In this document: one piece after another, positions 18,301 to 26,890 of the stretch | Numbering within the stretch: position 1 is the stretch's first letter | Layout: every line of letters starts with the position of its first letter | Assembly (NCBI GenBank): GCA_964569385.1 | Contig: CAZMUM010000009.1 | Location: forward strand, 54,300-118,299 | DNA length: 64,000 bases | Direction of reading: 5' to 3' | Source: JAADHX01 sp964569385 | GTDB lineage: Bacteria; Actinomycetota; Acidimicrobiia; Acidimicrobiales; Poriferisodalaceae | Position numbers and translations under genes: made by a program | Notes under the pieces: model-generated | Told to the model about the DNA's origin: nothing | What the model saw: only the letters and a program-made list of their open reading frames with translations | Databases searched by the model: none

Positions 18301-19364
18301 CCAAACCCAGAGGCCACGACCTGGCCACCGTCGCCGACCCCCGCGCCGCCGCGACCGTCGACCAACTCAATCAACCAGACAGGCAACCCGGAAGCCGAGC
18401 AGTCAGCCTCGCCGAAACTCGCATCGCGTCCACGGCCATCAACAACCCAGATCCAGTCACCGTCGCTGCGCTGGGGCCACGCCCACCGGCAGGAGACCAT
18501 CGCCTGATCTGGGATACCGCCGTTGGCGAGGCCGCCATCTATCGGGCCCGATGGGAGACCGATGAAATCACCATCGATGGATCGGTCACACCGGCCAAGG
18601 CTGGCGACGGGGCGCAACGACACGATCACTTCGACCGCGTCCAGACCACCGTTCATGCCGCCGATATCGAGCACCTCGCTCGAATGCCGCTCGGCCAGCT
18701 TCTCGGCGAACGCCATGCCGCCAAGTCCTCACTACCGACCTCTCCGACCCACGACGTTCACAGAGCGCAGATGGCGGTCACCAACGCCGTCGAGAACGTC
18801 GAACACGCACGAGAAGAAGTGGGCAGGGCACAGGGTGCCTACGAGGCGGTCCAACCTGGTCGGCTCCGCCGGGGATCTGATCCGAGCACGATTGAGAACG
18901 CTCGTCGACACGTCGAGCAGTCGACACATGAGCTGGCCATGGCCGAGCGCCGGCTCACTACCGCCCAGCGGAACCTGACGGCGAGTCGGGGCGACAGCGT
19001 CGAGCGGGCGCCTGTACAGGCTCGAATCGCGGCGATCGATCGTTCCCTTGACCGCCGAATCGACATGGCGGCGCGGCGCCCGGCCAGCTACGTCACCGAC
19101 ACCCTCGGCAAGCGCCCCCGCGGCGACACCGAACGCAGACGGTGGGACAAGGCCGCGACGAGCATCGAAACTTATCGCCACCACCACCTCGGCATCTCAC
19201 CCGAGCACGGCAGCCGACCGGGCGACGGAATCCACAAGGCGATCGGCGAACCACCAACCAACCACACGCTCCGACTCCGATTCTGGAAACAGACACAGCG
19301 ACACGTCGAGGAGCACCTCTCCCCGCCGCTCGAACGCGACAACGCGCTCCAGCGAACCAGATAG
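15330..19364 (+). CDS. MobF-family conjugative relaxase-helicase (TrwC/TraA type)
   Basis: A 1344-residue protein that nicks and unwinds DNA for conjugation. The relaxase domain (about 1-350) has candidate tyrosines (Y25, Y65, Y66), the YDITWSVPKSVS strand and the three-histidine metal site (H287, H298, H300 in LHEHVVVAN). The RecD/TraI-like helicase follows, with Walker A GRAGAGKTT (598-606) and Walker B VIVVDEAS (668-675). The C-terminal third is helical and charged. Between residues about 134 and 212 an excisionase-type HTH stretch (TTARVAEITGVDVSYVRRLA) interrupts the relaxase fold, which is unusual. Promoter copy A and the GATAGGT cluster lie upstream. Confidence 0.92.
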   Translation: MIVSVTTLGANAGAVGRAAGNVVGYLEGAANSADNATEKRRSQPGSRADRSPAPAEGTTSGIGAYYADSAEVAGTWRGRGASAEGFDLGDTVDAETFRRVLLGQDPHSGDQLVAATGSAGRSRGHARGPSTRESDLSEILTTARVAEITGVDVSYVRRLAAKTSEIRMVQASADLAGTVGPETPASFLDAIKDAEGRWAVTRGEAERFAAGRREPQVVLGYDITWSVPKSVSAVYAQGTDQDRAVIDDAIESAVAAGMDYLERKGFHVRRNGVREKADHMVAASYRHYTNRSLEPQLHEHVVVANMARNSLGEIRAVDARGLFAHATTAGYLAAAELRTELADRLGVAWSEVHKGIADIDGVDRSTIMAISSRRQALMSLAEEMGYFTASGRQKAALATRPSKEHPVEAAELHARWRTILADAGFDATAVEQLRDRNGLALWSPNDTQALFAHLASHRGVTEQVAIFDRRDVLQATATFANDRLSAAEIEDLADQWLGTDSVIPLEVNDGARRETIGFGAAQVSLTPDEQRYTTPHMIQIERRTIDRHQSGLDTGHGLIEPTTVEAAITTSPVNLGPDQAAMVRAICTSGDQFQAVIGRAGAGKTTALQAAVVAWENAGFKVLGAAPFAEAARNLESETGLRSTTLAGLLTRIETAGDPRTVIDSNTVIVVDEASTIGNRQLDRLYRHATETGATVRTIGDPHQHQSVEAGGLWKHITTIHAERTPVLEVNRRQSGADMGQVRLALDEYRNGLISSAMHRLDGDSRIVTATNWEELLDTMAADWFVDHQRHRTGAAIESKMIAERNSDRHALNRRAQTLLRQADEIGQPVVIGETAFHVGDRVVAQARNSELRISDAERRDHVINGSQGTVVAIKGPTTEADLVVDFDDLGAIRVPHDFVVTEVGPGRGGGITPGYAVTSFKAEGQTYDVGRNLAAPGAVNTEGMYVALTRGRNDQRTYTIAPDDQHTEQRELPVIADDRTALEALAESLSKPRGHDLATVADPRAAATVDQLNQPDRQPGSRAVSLAETRIASTAINNPDPVTVAALGPRPPAGDHRLIWDTAVGEAAIYRARWETDEITIDGSVTPAKAGDGAQRHDHFDRVQTTVHAADIEHLARMPLGQLLGERHAAKSSLPTSPTHDVHRAQMAVTNAVENVEHAREEVGRAQGAYEAVQPGRLRRGSDPSTIENARRHVEQSTHELAMAERRLTTAQRNLTASRGDSVERAPVQARIAAIDRSLDRRIDMAARRPASYVTDTLGKRPRGDTERRRWDKAATSIETYRHHHLGISPEHGSRPGDGIHKAIGEPPTNHTLRLRFWKQTQRHVEEHLSPPLERDNALQRTR

Positions 19365-19556
19365 CGGGAACGGTGCTCGAAAGAACCGGCACCGGTCGAC
19401 CCGCGCCCGATCTGGGAAACAGCTGCTCACACCACGCGACATCATCCAAGCCGACAGCCACCATCACATCGGGTCAACTCATGTCACAACCCGGTCTGTG
19501 AGCTTGTATCGCTAGCGTGAACACAACGTCAGACACCGGGAGCAGGCATCAAGAGG

Positions 19557-20198
19557 ATGGAAACAGATGAGACCGAACTCGGGAGTTACGTCTACGTCCT
19601 GACGAATCCGGCGATGCCTGGACTCGTGAAGATCGGGCGCACCGACGCGGCTGATCCCGAGGACAGAGCGAAGCAGCTCTACACGACGGGCGTACCAGTG
19701 CCCTTCGTGGTCGAGTTCGCGGGTCGCGTCGGCGACCCCCAGAAAGTGGAGCAGGCGCTTCACACGGCCTTCGAACCACACCGAGTGAACCCGAAACGTG
19801 AGTTCTTTCGGATAGAGCCCGAGCAAGCGACGGCGATTCTTGATCTCTTCGACTCTGAGGATGTGACCACAACCGTGGCCGCCGATCTGAGCACCGACCT
19901 GACACCGCAAGAACGTCAGGCTGGGGAACGGCTACTCAAGCGCCGTCCGCAGCTGAACTTCGATGAAATGGGCATCGCACACGGTTCCGAGCTCGTCTAC
20001 GTCAAGGACGACAGCCTCCGCGCCGTTGTCGTTGAAGCGAAGAAGGTTTCCTTCGAAGATGAAATCGTGGCGCTGTCAGTCGCCACGAAACAGGTTCTCG
20101 GAACCGACTACTACGTCGCCCCGACGAAACACTGGTTGTTCGAGGGCAGGAGCCTTCAGGAGATCTACGACGAGACTTACCCACCCGCTTCTGACTAA
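19557..20198 (+). CDS. GIY-YIG (T5orf172/MUG113-type) nuclease with C-terminal RAMA-like domain
   Basis: A 213-residue protein. The N-terminal half (about 8-105) is a T5orf172-type GIY-YIG fold with SYVYVLTNPAMPGLVKIGRT and ALHTAFEPHRVNPKREFF. The C-terminal half (from about 137) resembles the RAMA domain found with restriction enzymes and adenine methylases: FDEMGIAHGSELVYVKDD ending GRSLQEIYDETYP. Such a pairing suggests a DNA endonuclease whose target choice depends on a modification or sequence-recognition module. It lies between the relaxase gene and the convergent coupling-protein gene, about 190 bases after the relaxase stop. Confidence 0.78.
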   Translation: METDETELGSYVYVLTNPAMPGLVKIGRTDAADPEDRAKQLYTTGVPVPFVVEFAGRVGDPQKVEQALHTAFEPHRVNPKREFFRIEPEQATAILDLFDSEDVTTTVAADLSTDLTPQERQAGERLLKRRPQLNFDEMGIAHGSELVYVKDDSLRAVVVEAKKVSFEDEIVALSVATKQVLGTDYYVAPTKHWLFEGRSLQEIYDETYPPASD

Positions 20199-20305
20199 GC
20201 CCGACGCGCAAGTGCCGTCTCCTCTATGACCGTGCGTCGCCCTCGGCGTGCTGGATTCATCCCAGCGGTGCTTCTACCGGCGCTGTTCTGCCAGCAGCCG
20301 AGCGC

Positions 20306-22465
20306 TCAGCGATCGATGGTGACCGAGGGTCCCTCGCTCAGCGAGGCGTTGAGTCGCCTGAGGATCTGCTGAGTTGCCACGAGCTTCGGATCGGTCGGGT
20401 CTCCCGGCTTCGAAACCGGAGCCAACTGGACCTCGGGTTCTGAGTCGCTCTTGTCCTCGGGCGGCCCCAACTCGTCTGTCGATGCTTCGGAGTTGTCATC
20501 GGCGGCCGGCATCAGCAGACCTGGCGTCGCTGACATGTGGGCGAGAACGAACTCCGACACCTCGTGCTTCGTCGCCAGCGCGTTCATGAAGTGGTCGGAC
20601 CGCTCAACGGCCTCTGGCGCGGGAGCCTTGCCTTCGGCGAGTTCTTGCAATCGTCGCTCTTCCCACGGCCGCCGTCCTACGAGGTGAGCTGGCGGCAGAG
20701 TCCCGTGGAGTAGGAGCGCTGATCCGGGCGGTACCTGGCGCATCAGATCAGCGGGTAGGAACTTCATCCTCGCGGTCGACGCTGCCACTGATCGGCGATC
20801 GCCTCGCATACCCACGTCGGTCGTCATCGACTGCTGGGCGACTTCTTCTTCGCCGCCGAGATAGCTGGCATAGTCGAGGGTCTCCTTGTCGGAGAGTCCG
20901 GAGAAGAAGATCTTGGAGCCGTGATTCGTTAGCAGCGACTCGGTTTGGGCCTGATAGATGGCGCGCATCTGGGCCAACGACTGCCACACCGTGACGAGCT
21001 GAATCCCGATTCCCGAGCAGGTCGAGGCGACCTCGGGCAGCCAGCGCAGCGGCGTATTTCCTGCCTCATCGATCACAGCCAATGTCGCCGGTATCGGCCC
21101 GCCTGCTCGTTTGGAGATGTCGTACGCCTGGTCGCGCAAGAGGTCGCCCAGAAGACCGCCGAATAGGACCGAGAATCGCTCTGCCGACTTGAGCGGCTGA
21201 ACCAGATAGAGCGTGTTGTTGGCTTCCAACAGCATCGCCATGTTCATCGCGGGCTGCTCGATCGTGTCGTGTTGAGTCGGGACTCGCGTGGCTGACGCGG
21301 CTGCGACGTAGGGGTCTTCCCACGCGGTGATGACGGTCTGCGCGGTTGAGAAGATGTCGGAGCGGGTGCGAGGCTCGAGCAGCCAGAACCCCGCGAACGC
21401 GGTCAGGGCTTGACGGGCCTCGACACCAACCGCTCCCTCGCGGTTCGACGCCGTCTCCGACAGGAGCCGGGCGATCTGGCTGTTGGATTGCTTCTCGCCG
21501 TCTTGCAGAGCCAGCCATCGCACCACGTCGCCCATGGTTCGGTCATTGGTGGCGGCGGCGAACAGCATCGGCCATAGGAGCTGTTGGCCTTTGGTCGACC
21601 AGTAGTTGGCGTTCGTCACGCCCTCGGTCGCGCCCGCATCGAGCAGGGTGGCGGCAGCTTGTTGTGCCCCTGATATCGATGTCGAGGCCTGTAGGGGTGA
21701 CCAGCCGACCCGGCACACGCCGTCGCCCAAGTCGTCGGGCAATTCCTCGAACGGATCGAACACGAACACCTTGCCCAACTGGCGGCGCCGTCCGATCGTG
21801 GCGTTGTAGAGGTCGTCCTTGACCGACGACAGGACGGCCGGGCCGTTCCAGTCGAGGACCCCGGCGGTCACGTTCGCCGTCTTGCCACAACGCGACGGCC
21901 CAACAACAACGACCGCTGAGCGGTCACCGACTCTCGTGCGTGCACGCTTGCGCTGTACCGATTTGGATTGTGTCGTGCGGTCTTCGGTCGCGACCAGGTC
22001 GCGGCCGACTCGGCCCATCACGAACCGTCCTTCGGTCGGACGCTTCACGATCAACGGCTTGAGATCACGTCGACGAGCAAGTCGAGCCTCGGGCGTCACC
22101 CCGAGGCGATCCTTGCGATCGGTTCCCACGCGTGTGGAACCGAATCGAAGGTACAGCCCAACAACAATGCTCAGGGCGCCAAGAACAACGACGCTCGTGG
22201 TCGTCCAGTAGAGAACCGGACCCGGCAGCAGTTCGGCCATCGCCGGCTCCCACGCAAGGCTCGGCTCCGACGCGTTCGCCGGGAGTCGTACCAGTGCACG
22301 AAGACCATCCGCGGGCGACGCCGGCATTGTCCGTCCAGCGTGAACCAGAGCAGCAGCTTGCGCCCCTGCCCACGTGGCGACGGCGGTGACGCCAACGCCG
22401 ATGATCGCGAGCATGGTCAACTCGTCACCACCCCCGGCTCCCACAGGACCCGTCATCTGGCTCAT
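20306..22465 (-). CDS. Type IV coupling protein (VirD4/TraG/TraD family)
   Basis: A 719-residue inner-membrane ATPase that links the relaxosome to the secretion channel. Two N-terminal membrane helices (about 16-40 and 84-106) are followed by the P-loop GPSRCGKT (189-196), the SSVKDDLY element and the Walker B LAVIDEAGN. Then come TraG-like stretches LVTVWQSLAQM and GSKIFFSGLSDKETLDYASYLGG. The C-terminal 100 residues are acidic and disordered, as in proteins that recruit relaxase. The start ATG overlaps the stop of the upstream sigma-like gene (ATGA), so both are one operon. Confidence 0.93.
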   Translation of the reverse strand: MSQMTGPVGAGGGDELTMLAIIGVGVTAVATWAGAQAAALVHAGRTMPASPADGLRALVRLPANASEPSLAWEPAMAELLPGPVLYWTTTSVVVLGALSIVVGLYLRFGSTRVGTDRKDRLGVTPEARLARRRDLKPLIVKRPTEGRFVMGRVGRDLVATEDRTTQSKSVQRKRARTRVGDRSAVVVVGPSRCGKTANVTAGVLDWNGPAVLSSVKDDLYNATIGRRRQLGKVFVFDPFEELPDDLGDGVCRVGWSPLQASTSISGAQQAAATLLDAGATEGVTNANYWSTKGQQLLWPMLFAAATNDRTMGDVVRWLALQDGEKQSNSQIARLLSETASNREGAVGVEARQALTAFAGFWLLEPRTRSDIFSTAQTVITAWEDPYVAAASATRVPTQHDTIEQPAMNMAMLLEANNTLYLVQPLKSAERFSVLFGGLLGDLLRDQAYDISKRAGGPIPATLAVIDEAGNTPLRWLPEVASTCSGIGIQLVTVWQSLAQMRAIYQAQTESLLTNHGSKIFFSGLSDKETLDYASYLGGEEEVAQQSMTTDVGMRGDRRSVAASTARMKFLPADLMRQVPPGSALLLHGTLPPAHLVGRRPWEERRLQELAEGKAPAPEAVERSDHFMNALATKHEVSEFVLAHMSATPGLLMPAADDNSEASTDELGPPEDKSDSEPEVQLAPVSKPGDPTDPKLVATQQILRRLNASLSEGPSVTIDR

Positions 22466-23229
22466 ATCGCGATCGCCTCCAGCAACTCGTCGCTGTGTTG
22501 CGCCAGGCGTCGTTGTGCGCGGGATCGGCGTCGCCGGAGTCGTTCCGCCTCGCGGGCATCGCCATCGGCCAGCGAGTAGCTCGTCTCACCCCAGTGGGTA
22601 CTGGCCCAGACAAGCTTTGCGTCGAACTCCGACACGATCCCCTTGACCACAGCCAATCGAAGCGTCCTGGCCAACAGCACTGCCGGCGGGACCGAAGGCG
22701 ACGGCGATACCAACTCGGGAAGTTGTTCGGTCGCCAACTCCCGTGCATCCGTCATCAACTGATCTCGGCGACGCTCGACCCGTTTGAGTGTTCGTTGTCG
22801 CAGAGTCCGCAGCGGATACACCCGGTGCAGCCCCGCTAGCGACGCGATCGCCTCCGATGCCGCACCGAGCACGATGGTGACCAGTTCGCCATCATCCACA
22901 GCGACACCCTCCGCCTGCAGGATTCTCAGGGAGCGGAAGCACTCCTTGGCCAGAATCGGGACCATCACCTGCAACAGCAGACGACTTGCTAGCGGATCAT
23001 TCACTGCCAGCCGAAGCACCGCTCGTGTCACCTCGGAAGAGAACTCCTGGGGGTGTCCAATCGGTATCGCGATGGCATTGGCGACCTCGTCGAGCGAGGC
23101 GAGGTCGGCCAGGACCGGCTCATCGACAGTCCATTGCCGGAGGCGAGCCCGAGCCCACCTCCCGCCGGCGATCACCGCCCACTCCTGACGCAGCGCCGAT
23201 CCGAAACTGTTGCATGCCACTTCTCTCAT
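22462..23229 (-). CDS. Divergent sigma-70/ECF-like protein upstream of the coupling protein
   Basis: About 255 residues from ATG 23229; GTG 23286 is an in-frame alternative inside the repeat region. The middle (LAVNDPLASRLLLQVMVPIL, then ECFR) resembles sigma region 2. The C-terminal part (GIVSEFDAKLVWASTHWGET, later EAERLRRRRSRAQRRLAQ) resembles a sigma region 4 helix-turn-helix ending in an Arg-rich recognition tail. If it is a sigma factor it could read the five TGTCCCAAT...GGGTCAC promoters of this element. The resemblance is weak and unverified; plain hypothetical protein is the alternative. It is translationally coupled to the coupling protein. Confidence 0.5.
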   Translation of the reverse strand: MREVACNSFGSALRQEWAVIAGGRWARARLRQWTVDEPVLADLASLDEVANAIAIPIGHPQEFSSEVTRAVLRLAVNDPLASRLLLQVMVPILAKECFRSLRILQAEGVAVDDGELVTIVLGAASEAIASLAGLHRVYPLRTLRQRTLKRVERRRDQLMTDARELATEQLPELVSPSPSVPPAVLLARTLRLAVVKGIVSEFDAKLVWASTHWGETSYSLADGDAREAERLRRRRSRAQRRLAQHSDELLEAIAI

Positions 23230-23284
23230 GGCCGCAGCGTCCGAAACCGACCTACTCGGGGACCTACCTGTTTTCCTCACCAAC

Positions 23285-23417
23285 ACCTATCCATCTGAGA
23301 TTTCTCGACCTATCCGTAGATGGATCGACGGTTGGGGCCGCTGAGCAGGCAATTCGCGCCGTGCCCGTATTCGTGTCACACCGCTGAATGACCCTGAGAA
23401 CACCACGGATAGGTCGA
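23285..23417. repeat. Inverted GGATAGGTCGA operator-like repeats
   Basis: TCGACCTATCCG (23305-23316) and its exact reverse complement CGGATAGGTCGA (23406-23417) flank the divergent intergenic region. A third half-site ACCTATCC lies at 23285-23292. The core matches the cluster at 15.2 kb. It probably controls the divergent coupling-protein operon and the 23441 gene. Confidence 0.6.
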
Positions 23418-23440
23418 AGACCGGCCAGAGAGATGATCAG

Positions 23441-23848
23441 ATGAAGCTCAGACGCCCAATCTCACCCGCCTACGCGACCCCACGCGAAGCGATCGCGTAC
23501 CTCGCGTCAGTCTGCGACGGCGCAATCCGCCGCGACGGCCACGGCTTCTCCGCCGACCACGTCGTGATTGGCCATGGTCTTGCCACCAGGCACCGTTGGC
23601 GACGATCCGACCGTCGGTCGGCCCTACAGCTCACGCGGATCTACCGAGGACAGCTTGAAACGGCGGGCTTTGCCACCGCGAGTTTGCTGAGCAGCCGCAC
23701 TCCTCCGCGCATCTCGCGCCGACGAGCCACCGTCCTCACACCCGGCTGGTTCACAGATCCCACCGGAGTGCATCAACACCGCTATTGGAATGGAGCCCGA
23801 TGGACATCGACAACAAAAACGGCAGACATTCCATCTAGGACCAGATAA
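23441..23848 (+). CDS. DUF2510-domain protein
   Basis: A 135-residue basic protein. The last 35 residues form a DUF2510 domain, TPGWFTDPTGVHQHRYWNGA followed by RWT, an actinobacterial module usually found in membrane or cell-envelope proteins. The N-terminal 95 residues are Arg-rich with an HTH-like or nucleic-acid-binding composition and no recognised family. It is divergent from the sigma-like/coupling-protein operon across the GGATAGGT repeats. Confidence 0.6.
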   Translation: MKLRRPISPAYATPREAIAYLASVCDGAIRRDGHGFSADHVVIGHGLATRHRWRRSDRRSALQLTRIYRGQLETAGFATASLLSSRTPPRISRRRATVLTPGWFTDPTGVHQHRYWNGARWTSTTKTADIPSRTR

Positions 23849-23900
23849 CTGCTGGAGGCAGGAGGAGGCTCGATTGGGCCAGCCCGAGGGAGTTGCTCCG

Positions 23901-26888
23901 TCATGTGTTTGCCGCACCCGCCTCCGCGACCTGGACAGCGAGATCGTCCATCTTGGTGACCACGGCGTAGTCGACGCCGATCACGTCGAAGTGCTTCTCC
24001 GCGCACTCGATCTTCACGTTCTCTTCGTGCCGCCGCTTCTCGGCATCGAGTGAGCCTTTCGTCTCCCGCACTAGGTAGAGCTTGGTGTCGGCTTCGAACA
24101 TGATCGCCCAGTCGGGGTTGTATGGCCCCACTGGCGTGTCGACGGTGAACCAGGCGGGGAGCTTGATGTAGAACTTCACGTCGTTGTTGTTGTCAAGTTC
24201 CTTGGCGAATCGCCGCTCGACCTCTGAGTCGATCTCGACGTGGTCGAACGGCGTCTTGTCCTCGTTCTGCACCTCGTAGAGCCGGCTGGCGTAGCGTTCG
24301 ATCTCCTGCTCGTCGGCGGGCTCCAGGCGGCGCATCTCCCATGTCATGCCGGCGATCTCCTCGTAGCGGATCCCGTTAAGCACCTGCGACCGCATGGTGC
24401 GGTTGATGGTCTCCGAGGCGAGGCGAAGAAAGGCCTGCGGGTTGACTCCGAAGTCTGCGAGGCGTTCGGATTCGACGAGAATCCGAACGAGGGTCTTGCG
24501 GGTGAGGTCGGTCTCGTTCTGAAGGTCAGCAAGTATGTCGGGTAGGACCGTTGGGCGCTCGGTGTCGACTGAGCGCTTCGTTGAGACCTCTTGAGTGGTC
24601 AACCCAGCCTTGCTGTGGCGAATGTCGGCGACGCGGATCGTGATCTTCGGTGGTCCGATGGCGGGGGCTTCCTGAAGTGCCTCAACCGTTTCGGCTACGA
24701 GTTTTTCGCTGTCGAGGGAAACGCGGTAGCGGGTGCGCTTGCTGATGCGGTCCCAGAGTTCGCGGAATCCGGGGTCGAGCGTGACCTTCTTGCTGTAGCG
24801 AACGGAACGCCGCTCGCGGGCGTTCTCGATCCTGATGGGCTCGATGTACTTGGCGATGACTGCGGTGAGCTCATCACGAACTTCTTCGTACTCCTCAGGC
24901 ACGGGTAACTCGAAGCCCTCAGTCGCCGGCTGGAATTTCGATGTGACGTCGCCCTCCTGACCGAGAATGTCCTGATCCTTGAGGTGCTCCCAGACGATGG
25001 CTGAGCCGTCACTTCCCAACTTCTCCCCCGGCTTGACGGGGTGACTCGCGGGCCGGATCAGCCGGTTGAACGCGTTGCGTTCGACAATGCCGAACTTGCG
25101 ACCGGTGTCTTCTTCGTACTCTGTCTGAAGCGCTCTCGCGAACTCTTCGTACGATTCGTTCGCGATCACGGTTAGCCGGTTGACGTGGGGGTCTCGCACG
25201 CGCTCACCGCTTTGGTTCACCGGGAGACGTAGGCCTCGCCCGATCTCTTGACGCTTGCGGTCCTTCGACTTCGAGTCGTTGAGCGTGCAGATCTGAAAGA
25301 CGTTCGGATTGTCCCAGCCTTCTCGCAGCGCGGAGTGGGTGAAGATGAACCGAAGCGGCTCGTCAGAGCTGAGTAACCGCTCCTTGTCCTTCATGATGAG
25401 GTCGTAGGTGGTGACGTCGTCCTTGCTTTCGCCTCTGGTGTCCTTCAAGTGTCCCTTGTTGTCCTTGCTGAAATAGCCGTCGTGCACCTCTTCGGCCGGC
25501 GGGAGGTTGAGTTTGGCGTACTTCTGTTGAGCTGCAAGCTCGGAGTACGCCTCCTCGAACCACACCGCGAACGGTCCATGGCCGACCACTCCGTCATCGC
25601 CGTGCACCCGGTAGTTCGCGACCTTGTCTAGGAAGATCAGCGAGAGAACCTTTACGTCCACGCCCTGACTGAAGAGAGCGCGTTCGCGGTCAAGGTGCTG
25701 CTTGATTGTCTCCCGAATCTGGGCCCGCCTGACGTCGTCGGCAAAGCCTTCCTGGGGGGAACCCAACTCGACGAGATGGCCTCCGCTGAACTCCACGTAC
25801 TGGTCACCATCACGAAACGAAATGTCGCTGACGATGTAGCCGTCCCTGTATTCGTAGCGGCCATCCGACATTACGGACAGGTCGTCGCCCTGCTTCACCC
25901 ACATCGACTTCTGCTTGCCAGCCGAGCCGCCACCAACGTTGACGCTGATCTGAGCACGGGTTTTTGCCGCGTCTACTCTGAGCACATCCACGTAGGCGGC
26001 ATTCAGATTGGCGTCGGCCACCACGCTCGCAACCTCGACTCGTTTCACCAGGCGCAGGTCGTAGGCCTCGATCGGTCCCAAGCGATAGATCTGGTTGTAG
26101 AGGTTCTTGTGAGTCGCGGAGTAGCGGAGCGTGCAGAGCGGATGGAGCCGGTCGATGGCCGCTGATGCCTTCTCTGATTCCATGTTCTGCGGCTCGTCGA
26201 TCACCACGACAGGGCGACACGACTGGATGAACTCGATCGGGCGGCGACCAGACAACCGGTCCTGGGCGCGGTTGATGACGTTCGCCTTGATGCTCCCCTC
26301 GTCGCCTTCAGCGTCAAGGTCCTTGCGAAACGCATCGATGTTCAGGATCAGAATCTGCAACGTGTTCGCGGATGCGAACTGCCGGACGCAACTAAGATTT
26401 TTCGAGTCATACACGGCCGCGTCGAAGGGGACGGAGTACAGCGAGCTGAAGTGCTCCCGCATCCTGCTGATACTCGCGATCGTCCCCTCGCGGATAGCGA
26501 CCGATGGCACGACGATGACGAACTTCGTGAAGCCATACCGTTGGTGCAACTCGAACAGCGTCCGCAGGTAGACGTAGGTTTTGCCAGTACCGGTCTCCAT
26601 CTCAACAGTGAAGTGACGACCCTCGAGCGCGCCACTTGTCTCCAACTGGTTTCGCTCCTGCACGATCCTCAGGTTCCCGAGCAAGGCCTTATCGAAAATC
26701 TGGTCGTCGGTCGGAATCGGATTCGAGACTCCGAACTCTGTCAGTCCTAGCTGTGCCTCTGAAGCGGTCGTCAGAGAGAACGCGGCGTTCCCGACTGGCA
26801 ATCCCTCGAAGAGATCGACGGCGGCGTCAATAGCATCGCGCTGAAAGCCGAGATCTGGCTCGAACTTGAGCTTGAGTTCAGATGCCAC
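23901..26888 (-). CDS. res: Type III restriction enzyme, Res subunit
   Basis: A 995-residue superfamily-2 helicase-nuclease. Walker A METGTGKT (97-104), the type III-typical box VVVIDEPQNME and the FIFTHSALREGWDNPNVFQI and IGRGLRLP motifs mark the translocase. Near the C-terminus NPDWAIMFE...VRETKGS is the PD-(D/E)xK nuclease. With Mod it cuts DNA at inversely oriented unmethylated sites. GTG 26888 lies just after the mod stop, so both are one operon. The length is normal and motifs look intact. Confidence 0.93.
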   Translation of the reverse strand: MASELKLKFEPDLGFQRDAIDAAVDLFEGLPVGNAAFSLTTASEAQLGLTEFGVSNPIPTDDQIFDKALLGNLRIVQERNQLETSGALEGRHFTVEMETGTGKTYVYLRTLFELHQRYGFTKFVIVVPSVAIREGTIASISRMREHFSSLYSVPFDAAVYDSKNLSCVRQFASANTLQILILNIDAFRKDLDAEGDEGSIKANVINRAQDRLSGRRPIEFIQSCRPVVVIDEPQNMESEKASAAIDRLHPLCTLRYSATHKNLYNQIYRLGPIEAYDLRLVKRVEVASVVADANLNAAYVDVLRVDAAKTRAQISVNVGGGSAGKQKSMWVKQGDDLSVMSDGRYEYRDGYIVSDISFRDGDQYVEFSGGHLVELGSPQEGFADDVRRAQIRETIKQHLDRERALFSQGVDVKVLSLIFLDKVANYRVHGDDGVVGHGPFAVWFEEAYSELAAQQKYAKLNLPPAEEVHDGYFSKDNKGHLKDTRGESKDDVTTYDLIMKDKERLLSSDEPLRFIFTHSALREGWDNPNVFQICTLNDSKSKDRKRQEIGRGLRLPVNQSGERVRDPHVNRLTVIANESYEEFARALQTEYEEDTGRKFGIVERNAFNRLIRPASHPVKPGEKLGSDGSAIVWEHLKDQDILGQEGDVTSKFQPATEGFELPVPEEYEEVRDELTAVIAKYIEPIRIENARERRSVRYSKKVTLDPGFRELWDRISKRTRYRVSLDSEKLVAETVEALQEAPAIGPPKITIRVADIRHSKAGLTTQEVSTKRSVDTERPTVLPDILADLQNETDLTRKTLVRILVESERLADFGVNPQAFLRLASETINRTMRSQVLNGIRYEEIAGMTWEMRRLEPADEQEIERYASRLYEVQNEDKTPFDHVEIDSEVERRFAKELDNNNDVKFYIKLPAWFTVDTPVGPYNPDWAIMFEADTKLYLVRETKGSLDAEKRRHEENVKIECAEKHFDVIGVDYAVVTKMDDLAVQVAEAGAANT

Positions 26889-26890
26889 AG

